DNA of 64,000 bases from Bradyrhizobium prioriisuperbiae (lineage in GTDB: Bacteria; Pseudomonadota; Alphaproteobacteria; Rhizobiales; Xanthobacteraceae), in the NCBI RefSeq assembly GCF_032397745.1, contig NZ_CP135921.1:9019455-9083454 (forward strand), read 5' to 3'. Position numbers and translations under genes: made by a program. The notes under the pieces are model-generated. The model was given only the letters and a program-made list of their open reading frames with translations, had not been told where the DNA came from and did no database searches. Below are positions 29,612-37,350 of this stretch, piece after piece (the stretch's first letter is position 1; every line of letters starts with the position of its first letter).

Positions 29612-32296
29612 GTGATATTACGGGATGTCTTGCCGGCGCAATGCCGGGCAGGTGTCATTGCATTCGGTGGCGTCATTTTCGCGCTGGCGGTCGGATTCTC
29701 TCCTTCTTCAGCTTTTGCCGCATGCGCGCCCACACCGGCCAGCAGCGGCGACGCGGTGACGTGCAGCGACGCGGACACTGACGGCGTCGGCACCGGCGCG
29801 GAAAATCATGTCACCGTCACGGTGAACTCCGGCGCCACGATCGTGCCGTACGTGGCCCTGTTCGGCATCGACCTGACCTATCGCAACGTCATCACCAACG
29901 ATGGCAGCGTGACCGGTTTTGTCGGCGGCATCAGCGTCACCAACCGCAACACCATCGTCAACAACGGCACGATCGGAGATGCCGCGACCAGCGTTGGCAT
30001 CACGATGGGCAATCGCAATACGGTCACCAACAACGGCACCATCACCAGCGGCGGGCTCGCAATCTTCGGTCAGGATCGCAACACGATCGTCAACAACGGC
30101 ACCATCGAGGCTGGCGACGGGTTTGCAGGCATTCTGCTCAACAGTCGCGGCACGGTGACCAACAACGGTTCGATCAACGTTGGAGTCGGTAGCGCCGGCA
30201 TCGCACTTGGCGACCGCGGCAACGTCGTGAACAACGGCCAGATCGTTGCCGGCGAGACCGGCGTCGGTATTGCGCTTGCCACGTTGAACGGCGGCAGCAT
30301 CGTCAACAACAACAAGATTCAGGCTGGCAACGATGGCATTGGCCTGCTGCTCCAGGGCACAGCGACCGTCCTCAACAACGGCACCATCAGTGTCGGTAAC
30401 AGCAGCGGCGGAGGCTTCCCTCCCGTTGCGGCCGTGGCGGCGTCAGGGGACATGGCGATCACCAACAATGGCCTGATCACAGCCGGTGACAACGCCGCCG
30501 GCGTCTTCCTTCAGGGCAGCGGCAGCCTGATCAACAACGGCACGATCCAGGCGGGCGCGCTCGGTTCGAGCGTTGTCGCCGGAGGATTTCTGGGTCCCCT
30601 CACCATTACCAACAACGGCAAGCTGGACGGCACGATCAGTGTCTCCGGCATCGTTCCGGACACCGCGCTGATCAATAACGGCACGATCACCATCACCAAT
30701 CCGAACACGCCGCTCGACAAACTGACGGATCCGTTCTTCGCGCCGTTGACCTGGCATTTCATCGACAGCACGTTCACCCAGACCGCCGGCGGCACCCTGG
30801 AACTGCGTGTCAACCGCGACGGTCAGAGTGACGGCCTCGGCTCGGCCGATCCGCATCTCGGCGGCACCCTGCGCGCGGTGCTGCAGCCGGGGCTCTACGA
30901 CAAGGTCACCACCTACTACAGCGTGGTCTACAATTGCGGCTGCATCGGCGGCGACCTCAACGGCACCACCTTCGACAAGGTGGTGGTGAACTCCGCCTCG
31001 CCGTTCTTCTCGATCACCGCCAACTACGTCAACAATCCGCTGATCGGCAGCGGCATCAACGCGGTCGACCTGGTGCTGACCCGGCAGGCGTTCGGCGCGG
31101 TGCCGGGCGAAACGCAGAACCAGCGGGCGGTGGGTACGGCGCTCGAGCAGGGCTACTCCACGGCACTGACCGGCGGGCTTGCGACGTTCTACACAAACCT
31201 TCTGTTCGCCACCAATTCGGTCGCCGTGCTCGACCAGCTCTCCGGCGAAGGCACCATCGCCACCCAGAACACCTCGTTCCTCGCCACCACACTGTTCGTG
31301 AAGGCGATGATGGGCGAGACCTCGTGGGGTTTTGCCGCACCCGGCACCAGTTCAGGCCCGCTCGGCTTTGCGCCACAGCGGCGCGAGCACCCTGCCTTCA
31401 AGGCCCTGGTCAAGGCGCCGGAAACCGACGATCCCACGCGCTGGCGGTTCTCGGCCGGCGGCTTCGGCGGCAGTCTCACGACCAAGGGCAACGCGGATGT
31501 CGGCAGCGCCAACCAGGTGCAGAGCGGCGGCGCCGGTATCGCCAGTCTGAGTTATCGGGTCGATCCGCAATTGCTGGTCGGCGGCGCACTGAGCGGCGGG
31601 CGGTTCTCATTCTCGTCGGCGCCGCGCGCCACCACCGGCGACATCGACGCATTCCAGGCCGGCCTGTTCGCGCGCCGCGACTGGAACACATTCCGCGTCA
31701 CCGCGGCACTCAATGGCGCCGTGTTCGACAACAGCACCTCGCGCTTCATTTCCGGCATCGGCGCCACCGAACAGGCCCGCGCCAGCTTCACCAGCAATTT
31801 GATTGGCGGCCGTGTCGAAATCGCACGGCCCTATGCCTTCGAAGGCCTGAACGTCACGCCCTTCGCCGCGATCCAGCCTGCGACGTTGTGGCAGCGCGCC
31901 CGTACGGAAAGCAGTGTGGTGGTCGGAACCGGGCTGCCGGGGATGCTCGGCCTCGCCTACGCGCCAGTGACGGTCACGTCGCTGCCGAGCTTCCTCGGCG
32001 TGCAGTTCGACACCAGCTTCGATCTCGGTGCAGGGCGCCTGCTGACCCCAGTGCTCCGCGCGGCGTGGGTGCACGAGTTCCGGCCGGACCGCAGCCAGGA
32101 TGCGAGTTTCCTGGCGATACCCGGGCCGAACTTCACCGTGTTCGGTCCGCGCGTGGCCTCGGACGCGGTTCAGCTCGATGCCGGCCTGCAACTGGCACTC
32201 AACAGCTCGACGACGCTGCAGGCCAATTTCTCCAGCGAACTGTCCGGCTCCAGCAGCCGGTATTCCGGCTCCGGCGCACTGCGCCTCGCGTGGTGA
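29612..32296 (+). CDS. autotransporter (type Va) outer membrane beta-barrel protein
   Basis: An 894-residue protein with a signal peptide (VIFALAVGFSPSSAFA/AC). The passenger, about residues 40-370, has eleven repeats of the form x-x-V-x-NNG-x-I (for example NTIVNNGTI, GTVTNNGSI, TALINNGTI), expected to fold as a right-handed beta-helix. A transition region leads to the C-terminal autotransporter barrel (about 620-894), which ends in SGALRLAW with the usual terminal aromatic. No protease motif is visible, so an adhesin or surface structural role is most likely. GTG start with a G-rich sequence upstream. Confidence 0.87.
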   Translation: MILRDVLPAQCRAGVIAFGGVIFALAVGFSPSSAFAACAPTPASSGDAVTCSDADTDGVGTGAENHVTVTVNSGATIVPYVALFGIDLTYRNVITNDGSVTGFVGGISVTNRNTIVNNGTIGDAATSVGITMGNRNTVTNNGTITSGGLAIFGQDRNTIVNNGTIEAGDGFAGILLNSRGTVTNNGSINVGVGSAGIALGDRGNVVNNGQIVAGETGVGIALATLNGGSIVNNNKIQAGNDGIGLLLQGTATVLNNGTISVGNSSGGGFPPVAAVAASGDMAITNNGLITAGDNAAGVFLQGSGSLINNGTIQAGALGSSVVAGGFLGPLTITNNGKLDGTISVSGIVPDTALINNGTITITNPNTPLDKLTDPFFAPLTWHFIDSTFTQTAGGTLELRVNRDGQSDGLGSADPHLGGTLRAVLQPGLYDKVTTYYSVVYNCGCIGGDLNGTTFDKVVVNSASPFFSITANYVNNPLIGSGINAVDLVLTRQAFGAVPGETQNQRAVGTALEQGYSTALTGGLATFYTNLLFATNSVAVLDQLSGEGTIATQNTSFLATTLFVKAMMGETSWGFAAPGTSSGPLGFAPQRREHPAFKALVKAPETDDPTRWRFSAGGFGGSLTTKGNADVGSANQVQSGGAGIASLSYRVDPQLLVGGALSGGRFSFSSAPRATTGDIDAFQAGLFARRDWNTFRVTAALNGAVFDNSTSRFISGIGATEQARASFTSNLIGGRVEIARPYAFEGLNVTPFAAIQPATLWQRARTESSVVVGTGLPGMLGLAYAPVTVTSLPSFLGVQFDTSFDLGAGRLLTPVLRAAWVHEFRPDRSQDASFLAIPGPNFTVFGPRVASDAVQLDAGLQLALNSSTTLQANFSSELSGSSSRYSGSGALRLAW

Positions 32297-32478
32297 CGGC
32301 AATCAAACGATACATAAAAATTTAATTTTGCCGTCAAGTAACCGTTCATTAACCGCGGGAACGCTTCCTGATCGGGAGTGTTGAGCGCGTGGGTTCACAG
32401 AACGGATACCGATTTTGTGATCGGACCGCCGCCCAACTTGATTGGAGCCGCGCGCATGCGGCGACTTAAGGTACGGCG

Positions 32479-32595
32479 ATGAAAATCTATTTGCTGCTGA
32501 TGCTGATGGGCACGCTTCTGACCGCGATCCGGCTGACGTCGCTGCCGGACGCCCGGTCGAAGACCATGCCGCGGCAAAAAACCTTCGCGCAATAA
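32479..32595 (+). CDS. very small membrane protein (38 aa)
   Basis: MKIYLLLMLMGTLLTAIRLT is a hydrophobic helix followed by a short basic tail ending QKTFAQ. AAGG seven bases before the ATG. It is convergent with the TrmN6-like gene. No family recognised. Confidence 0.5.
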   Translation: MKIYLLLMLMGTLLTAIRLTSLPDARSKTMPRQKTFAQ

Positions 32596-32609
32596 TCAGG
32601 CTTGAAGCC

Positions 32610-33374
32610 TCAGCTTTGGCTCAGAGGCAGCGCCCTCTCCCCGCGCAACACCGCTTGAACTGCCGCCGGTGCTACTCCCTGGTCATCATTGAGCAGCAGA
32701 GCCGGGCCAAGCCTCAGAGGCGCCCGCCCGCCCTTCACGGCACCAACAATAATCCTGATCGCTGCCGACATCGGATCCGGATGCACCGGCAAAACCGTCA
32801 GGCTGCCGAACCCCTTGTCCAGCGCCGCCAGCACCTCGGCCAGCGCCTCCGCGCGCCAGATCAGGGTGAGCCGGCCACCGGGCTTCAGCACCCGGCGAGC
32901 CGCGAGCATCCAGGCCGTGAGCGTGCCGGTTTCAGCCTGATGCGCCAGGCTGCGCGCGGCATCCGGCGAAGCGCGGTGGCGGCCCGCATCGTTGAACGGC
33001 GGATTCGTCAGCACCGCATCGGCACTGTCGGGAGGCAATCCGGCAGCGGCGAAATTCGCAGCGCTTGAGGCGACATCCAGGACAACGATCTTGGCCCCGA
33101 CCCCATTCGTGGCGGCATTGTGGCGGGCCAGCGCGGCGAGCGCAGGATCGATTTCAACCAGCGCGAGCGCGACACCGGGCACGCGGCATGCCACCGCGAG
33201 CCCTGCCGCACCGACCCCCGCGCCGAAATCGACCACCCGATCGCCGGCCTTCACGGCCGTGGCCGCCGCCAGCAGGATCGCGTCATGGCCGGCGCGGTGG
33301 CCGCGTTTGGGCTGGCGCAGCCGGAGCCGGCCGCCGAGAAACCCATCCTCCGTGATGGGTTCGATGTCAGTCAT
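32610..33374 (-). CDS. tRNA1(Val) A37 N6-methyltransferase-like protein (TrmN6/YfiC type)
   Basis: A 254-residue SAM-dependent N6-adenine methyltransferase. It has the early LRLRQPKRGHRAGHDAILLAA, SAM motif I VVDFGAGVGAAGLA and the catalytic NPPF at VLTNPPFNDAGRH. This combination is that of YfiC/TrmN6, which methylates A37 in tRNA-Val in E. coli. Translation start overlaps the upstream DUF2007 gene by eight bases, so the two are coupled. Confidence 0.8.
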   Translation of the reverse strand: MTDIEPITEDGFLGGRLRLRQPKRGHRAGHDAILLAAATAVKAGDRVVDFGAGVGAAGLAVACRVPGVALALVEIDPALAALARHNAATNGVGAKIVVLDVASSAANFAAAGLPPDSADAVLTNPPFNDAGRHRASPDAARSLAHQAETGTLTAWMLAARRVLKPGGRLTLIWRAEALAEVLAALDKGFGSLTVLPVHPDPMSAAIRIIVGAVKGGRAPLRLGPALLLNDDQGVAPAAVQAVLRGERALPLSQS

Positions 33375-33594
33375 CGAGCCGCAGCTCGTGCGCGAGCCCG
33401 GCCTCGCTCAAAAGCTGGCGCGCGGCCGCAAAATCGTCATTCCCCACCAGCAGCCGCCGCGGCAGCACCCCCAGCGAACCCTCGATAATGCTCATGTTCT
33501 GGTCCAGCACCAGATGCCCGATATCGGCCCCGTCCAGCAGGGCCTCGACGGCCGAAACCAGCACAATATCGTTTGTTCGCAACAGCTCCCGCAC
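33367..33594 (-). CDS. DUF2007 small protein
   Basis: A 75-residue protein from GTG 33594 (AGGAG ten bases upstream): RELLRTNDIVLVSAVEALLDG, then GHLVLDQNMSIIEGSLGVLPRRLLVGNDD. This is the DUF2007 ('putative prokaryotic signal transducing protein') fold, related to ACT/PII-like ferredoxin-fold domains. An in-frame ORF much further upstream is not coding. Its stop overlaps the start of the TrmN6-like gene. Confidence 0.8.
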   Translation of the reverse strand: MRELLRTNDIVLVSAVEALLDGADIGHLVLDQNMSIIEGSLGVLPRRLLVGNDDFAAARQLLSEAGLAHELRLDD

Positions 33595-33664
33595 GCGCTC
33601 GTCGCTCCTATATGACACTGAAGGGCCTTGCGATTTGACGCCCTCGCCGCTATGCGGCAGGTTG

Positions 33665-33738
33665 CAGTGTCCCGGTTCTAACGTTCGTATACCATTGCAG
33701 CGACTGCTTATACGAACGTTAGAATCAAAGGGACACTG
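33665..33738. repeat. stem-loop repeat, GTGTCC family, unit 2a
   Basis: Left arm CAGTGTCCC...TTCTAACGTTCGTATA (33665-33691), right arm TATACGAACGTTAGAA...GGGACACTG (33709-33738). The two stems of 9 and 16 bp are separated by a small asymmetric bulge, as in unit 1a at 27010. Confidence 0.9.
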
Positions 33739-33747
33739 GCGTAATAA

Positions 33748-33838
33748 AATGCCAGTGCGGCTGCTGGATTTGACGTTCGCAACGAGGACTCGCGGCAACG
33801 TCGTGCGAACGTCAAATCCACCGCACTGGTCTGGCATT
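33748..33838. repeat. stem-loop repeat, unit 2b
   Basis: Left arm AATGCCAG...TGGATTTGACGTTCGCA (33748-33781), right arm TGCGAACGTCAAATCCA...CTGGCATT (33804-33838). It ends 26 bases before the start of the polyprenyl synthase gene. Confidence 0.9.
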
Positions 33839-33864
33839 TGAAACAAGATTTTTGGAGATCTTGC

Positions 33865-34875
33865 GTGGCGGTGATTGTTCCTTTCGAGTCCCCCTCGACG
33901 GCGTCGATCGACGAACTGGTTGGCCTTGTCGCCTCCGACATGGCGCGCGTCAACAGCACCATCCTGTCGCGGACCGGTTCGGAAGTCACCATGATCCCGG
34001 AGGTCGCCAATCACCTGATTTCGTCGGGCGGCAAGCGGCTGCGTCCGATGCTGACGCTGGCGATGGCGCAGCTCGCCGGTTATTCCGGCGACGGCCACAT
34101 CAAGCTCGCCGCCGCGGTGGAATTCATGCACACGGCGACGCTGCTGCACGACGACGTGGTGGACGAGAGCGAGCTGCGCCGCGGCAAGCTCTCCGCCCGC
34201 ATGGTGTGGGGCAACGAAGCCAGCGTGCTGGTGGGCGACTTCCTGCTGGGCCAGGCGTTCCGCATGATGGTGGAAGTCGGCTCGTTGCGCGCGCTGGATA
34301 TTCTGTCGGCGGCGGCCGCAACCATCGCCGAGGGCGAAGTGGCCCAACTCGCCGCGGCAAAGAACACCGCCACCACCGAAGACGAATATCTCGCCGTGAT
34401 CCGCGGCAAGACTGCGGAGCTGTTCGCCGCCGCCTGCGAGGTGGGACCGGTGATCGCCAACCGGCCGAAGCCGGAGCAGACCGCCTGCCGCTCGGTCGGC
34501 ATGAATCTCGGCATCGCTTTCCAGCTGGTCGACGACCTGCTGGACTACGGCGGCAAGGCCGCCAAGCTGGGCAAGAATGTCGGCGACGACTTCCGCGAAG
34601 GCAAGATCACGCTGCCGGTGGTGCTGGCGTTCCGCCGCGGCAACGACGTCGAGCGCGCATTCTGGATCCGCACGCTGGAGCGCGGTGAAATCGAGGACGG
34701 CGATCTCGATCACGCCATCGGCCTGATGTCCAAGCACCGCGCGCTGGAAGACACCCTCAACCGCGCTCATCACTACGGCGCCATGGCGGTCGACGCGCTC
34801 GCGCTATTCCCGACATCGCCGATGAAGACGGCGCTGGAGCAAGTGGTCGCCTTCTGCCTGGCACGCTCGCACTGA
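33865..34875 (+). CDS. all-trans polyprenyl diphosphate synthase (octaprenyl/decaprenyl)
   Basis: A 336-residue trans-prenyltransferase that elongates FPP with IPP units to make the ubiquinone side chain. First aspartate-rich motif DDVVDE in TLLHDDVVDESELRRG, GKRLRPML before it, and the second motif DDLLDYGG. No bulky residues block the product pocket by eye, but chain length cannot be read from sequence. GTG 33865 with GGAG seven bases upstream is favoured over a TTG at 33838 located within the stem-loop. In this lineage the gene is often called ispB. Confidence 0.92.
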   Translation: MAVIVPFESPSTASIDELVGLVASDMARVNSTILSRTGSEVTMIPEVANHLISSGGKRLRPMLTLAMAQLAGYSGDGHIKLAAAVEFMHTATLLHDDVVDESELRRGKLSARMVWGNEASVLVGDFLLGQAFRMMVEVGSLRALDILSAAAATIAEGEVAQLAAAKNTATTEDEYLAVIRGKTAELFAAACEVGPVIANRPKPEQTACRSVGMNLGIAFQLVDDLLDYGGKAAKLGKNVGDDFREGKITLPVVLAFRRGNDVERAFWIRTLERGEIEDGDLDHAIGLMSKHRALEDTLNRAHHYGAMAVDALALFPTSPMKTALEQVVAFCLARSH

Positions 34876-34956
34876 TCCTCTTCAACTTTTTTCATGAAAT
34901 GTTTGCGTAGCTGACGGAGCGCGTGCGCGAAACAGATTGCACCGGGGTCGAAGGTC

Positions 34957-36120
34957 ATGCTGAAGACACTCGCCATTTCGAACTACCGCTCAATCCGCAA
35001 TCTCGCCATCCCGCTCAGCCAGCTCAACGTCGTCACCGGGCCGAACGGCAGCGGCAAGTCGAGCCTCTATCGCGGACTGCGTCTGCTCGCCGAGACGGCC
35101 CGGGGCGAACTTGTCGGTTCGCTGGCGCGCGAAGGCGGCGTGCAATCCACGTTCTGGGCGGGCCCGGAAAAAATCTCGCGCGACATGCGCTCAGGCAAAT
35201 ATCCCGTTCAAGGCACGGTCCGAAAGAACCCGGCACAGCTGCGCCTGGGGTATGGCGCCGACGATCTCAGCTATGCGATAGACCTCGGTTATCCGTCGGG
35301 CGGCGCGGCGTTCGAGCTCGATCCTGAAATCAAGCGCGAATGCATTTGGGCGGGTCCGGTGTTCCGCCGAGGAACATTGCTGGTCGATCGGCGCGGGCCG
35401 GCGCTGCTGGCGGCTAATGACGACGGCAACTGGGACAAAGTCGCCGGCATCACGCTGTCGAATTTCGAAAGCATGATGCACGCGTTTGCCGATCCACGCA
35501 CCGCACCGGAGATGATCACAGTCCGGGAGCGCATCAGAGCCTGGCGATTCTACGATCATTTCAGAACCGATCGGCAGTCGCCCTGCCGGATGCCGCAGGT
35601 CGGAACCTACACACCGGTGCTGTCCGACGACGGTGCGGATCTAGCCGCCGCGCTGCAGACCATTCGAGAACTCGGAAGCCGACGGGAGCTCGACGACGCC
35701 ATTGACGACGCGTTTCCCGGCTCCGTGCTCGATATCCTGAATAATGATGGCTGGTTCGAAGTGGCGATGCGCCAGCAAGGATTGCTACGTCCACTGAAAC
35801 CCGCGGAGCTTTCAGATGGCACCCTGCGCTATTTGCTGCTGGTTGCCGCCCTGCTCACGCCGCGGCCACCGGAGCTGCTGGTGCTCAACGAACCGGAAAC
35901 CAGCCTCCATCCCGATCTGATTCCGGCGCTCGCCCGGCTGATCGCGGCCGCGGCGGCCCGCTCGCAGGTGATCGTGGTGTCGCACAGCGCCAAGCTGGTC
36001 AACCTGCTGCTGAAGAGCGGCGACGCCGCCTCGCTGGAGCTCGACAAGGATTTCGGCGAAACCAGGCTCGCGCAAGGTGATCTGCTGCAGCAGGCGCGCT
36101 GGGAATGGCCGCCGCGATAA
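34957..36120 (+). CDS. AAA ATPase of the RecF/OLD-like type
   Basis: A 387-residue protein beginning MLKTLAISNYRSIRNLAIPL. Walker A is GPNGSGKSS (about residue 29), the ABC-like signature region is LKPAELSDGTLRYL, Walker B is LLVLNEPETSLHPDL (about 310) and the H-loop is VIVVSHSAKLV. Coiled-coil arms are short, so it is a stand-alone predicted ATPase (COG4637-like), not full SMC/RecF. No TOPRIM nuclease gene is next to it. Such proteins are often linked with defence or repair, but here nothing pins down the role. Confidence 0.85.
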   Translation: MLKTLAISNYRSIRNLAIPLSQLNVVTGPNGSGKSSLYRGLRLLAETARGELVGSLAREGGVQSTFWAGPEKISRDMRSGKYPVQGTVRKNPAQLRLGYGADDLSYAIDLGYPSGGAAFELDPEIKRECIWAGPVFRRGTLLVDRRGPALLAANDDGNWDKVAGITLSNFESMMHAFADPRTAPEMITVRERIRAWRFYDHFRTDRQSPCRMPQVGTYTPVLSDDGADLAAALQTIRELGSRRELDDAIDDAFPGSVLDILNNDGWFEVAMRQQGLLRPLKPAELSDGTLRYLLLVAALLTPRPPELLVLNEPETSLHPDLIPALARLIAAAAARSQVIVVSHSAKLVNLLLKSGDAASLELDKDFGETRLAQGDLLQQARWEWPPR

Positions 36121-36128
36121 AGATCTCT

Positions 36129-36206
36129 GTAGCCCGGATGAGCGAAGCGATATCCGGGGAAATCTGGGCACCCCACCCCGGATGTCGCTTCGCTCATCCG
36201 GGCTAC
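36129..36206. repeat. REP pair (inverted)
   Basis: GTAGCCCGGATGAGCGAAGC and the inverted half GCTTCGCTCATCCGGGCTAC: 20 of 20 complementary at the outer parts. Lies between convergent genes. Confidence 0.9.
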
Positions 36207-36223
36207 TGAATTCACATGGAAGC

Positions 36224-37108
36224 TCAGCTGAGAATGCTGGCCTCGACCCACCAGTCCGGATGCTGGGCGCGGATCGCCTCGGCGGCTTGCACAGCCTCGG
36301 CGTGGCTGTTGAAGATCGCAAAACAGGTGGCGCCCGAACCGGACATCCGCGCGAAGCGGACGCCGTCGGTGGCCCGCAGCGCCGCCAGCACGTCCTCGAT
36401 CACCGGCTGAATACGGATCGCAGGCGCTTCGAGATCGTTGGTGCCGCCGGCGAGGACATCCAGCCAGGCCTCGACCGACGCATCGGCGGCCGGCCAGGCG
36501 ATCGCTTCCAGCACTTCCGAAAGCCCGGTTCGCAGCTGGCCGGGCTTCAATCCCAGTTCCGCGAACACCTCGCGGGTCGGCACCGGAACGCGCGGATTGA
36601 CCAACACGCAGGGCAGCGGCGGCAAATTGAGCGGGGTGAGGGTTTCACCGACCCCGGTCATGATGCAGGCGCGCGAACCCACGCAGACCGGGATATCGGC
36701 GCCGGTGGCGCGTGCCACGTCGAGCAGGCGCACGTCGTCGAAAGCGATGTTGTTGCTGGCGGCCAAGAGCCGCAGCGCTGCGGCAGCGTCGGCCGACCCG
36801 CCACCGATACCGGCGGCGGCCGGCAGATGCTTGTCGAGGGTGAAATGTCCCGCGCGCAGGCCCTGAATCTTTTCGCCGAGCGCACGTGCAGCACGGAACA
36901 CCAGATTATCGCCGACATCGCCGCATTCGGCGGCACGCGGCCCGGTAACGGTCAGTTGCGCTTCGGGACCGGGCTCAAGCGTCAGGCTGTCAGCCGCACC
37001 GGCGAACGCCACCACGCTTTCGAGCTCATGATAGCCATCGGGGCGGCGCCCCAGCACCCGGAGCGTCAGATTGACCTTTGCACGCGCAGTTTCTGCCAGC
37101 GGCGTCAT
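36224..37108 (-). CDS. ispE: 4-(cytidine 5'-diphospho)-2-C-methyl-D-erythritol kinase
   Basis: A 294-residue GHMP kinase of the MEP isoprenoid pathway. N-terminal AKVNLTLRVLGRRPDGYHELES, the ATP-binding PAAAGIGGGSADAAAALRLL and the C-terminal ARMSGSGATCFAIF are all intact. ATG 37108 is chosen because the upstream extension runs through a repeat. Downstream of the ETF-QO and TPR genes on the same strand, an order typical of Bradyrhizobiaceae. Confidence 0.95.
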   Translation of the reverse strand: MTPLAETARAKVNLTLRVLGRRPDGYHELESVVAFAGAADSLTLEPGPEAQLTVTGPRAAECGDVGDNLVFRAARALGEKIQGLRAGHFTLDKHLPAAAGIGGGSADAAAALRLLAASNNIAFDDVRLLDVARATGADIPVCVGSRACIMTGVGETLTPLNLPPLPCVLVNPRVPVPTREVFAELGLKPGQLRTGLSEVLEAIAWPAADASVEAWLDVLAGGTNDLEAPAIRIQPVIEDVLAALRATDGVRFARMSGSGATCFAIFNSHAEAVQAAEAIRAQHPDWWVEASILS

Positions 37109-37142
37109 CGCAAGCGGTTCCCAGTCCAGACCAAAAAGAAAT

Positions 37143-37194
37143 CCTCGGTTCTGTTCGATCAGAACCGAGGTTGCTCTAGAGCATTTCCGGGGCA
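37143..37194. repeat. hairpin repeat related to the CTAG family
   Basis: CCTCGGTTCTG/CAGAACCGAGG perfect hairpin (37143-37170) followed by GCTCTAGAGC around the CTAG. Looks like a separate hairpin module from the CTAG family. Confidence 0.65.
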
Positions 37195-37247
37195 AGGGGA
37201 ACCAGCTTGCGGAATGGTTGCCAGCCATACCGGGCCGGCAAAGGCCG

Positions 37248-37350
37248 CTAGAGCCCCATTCCGATAGAATCGGAACGGGGGCTCCGGCATTTTATTTTGA
37301 CGCGTTTTCTTAATGCGAACCGGTATCCACTTCGCTTGAAAACGCTCTAG
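37248..37350. repeat. CTAG-bounded palindromic repeat, copy 3
   Basis: Begins CTAGAGCCCC, has a hairpin module with arms GAGCCCC...TTCCGAT and ATCGGAAC...GGGGCTC, then the conserved module and a final CTAG (37347-37350) that supplies the stop codon of the TPR protein. The hairpin sequence differs from copy 1, but the pairing is kept. Confidence 0.88.

Noticed and set aside
36077..37267. Plus-strand 396-residue ORF across REP and ispE
   Set aside because: Starts inside the ATPase gene, runs through a REP and antisense to ispE.
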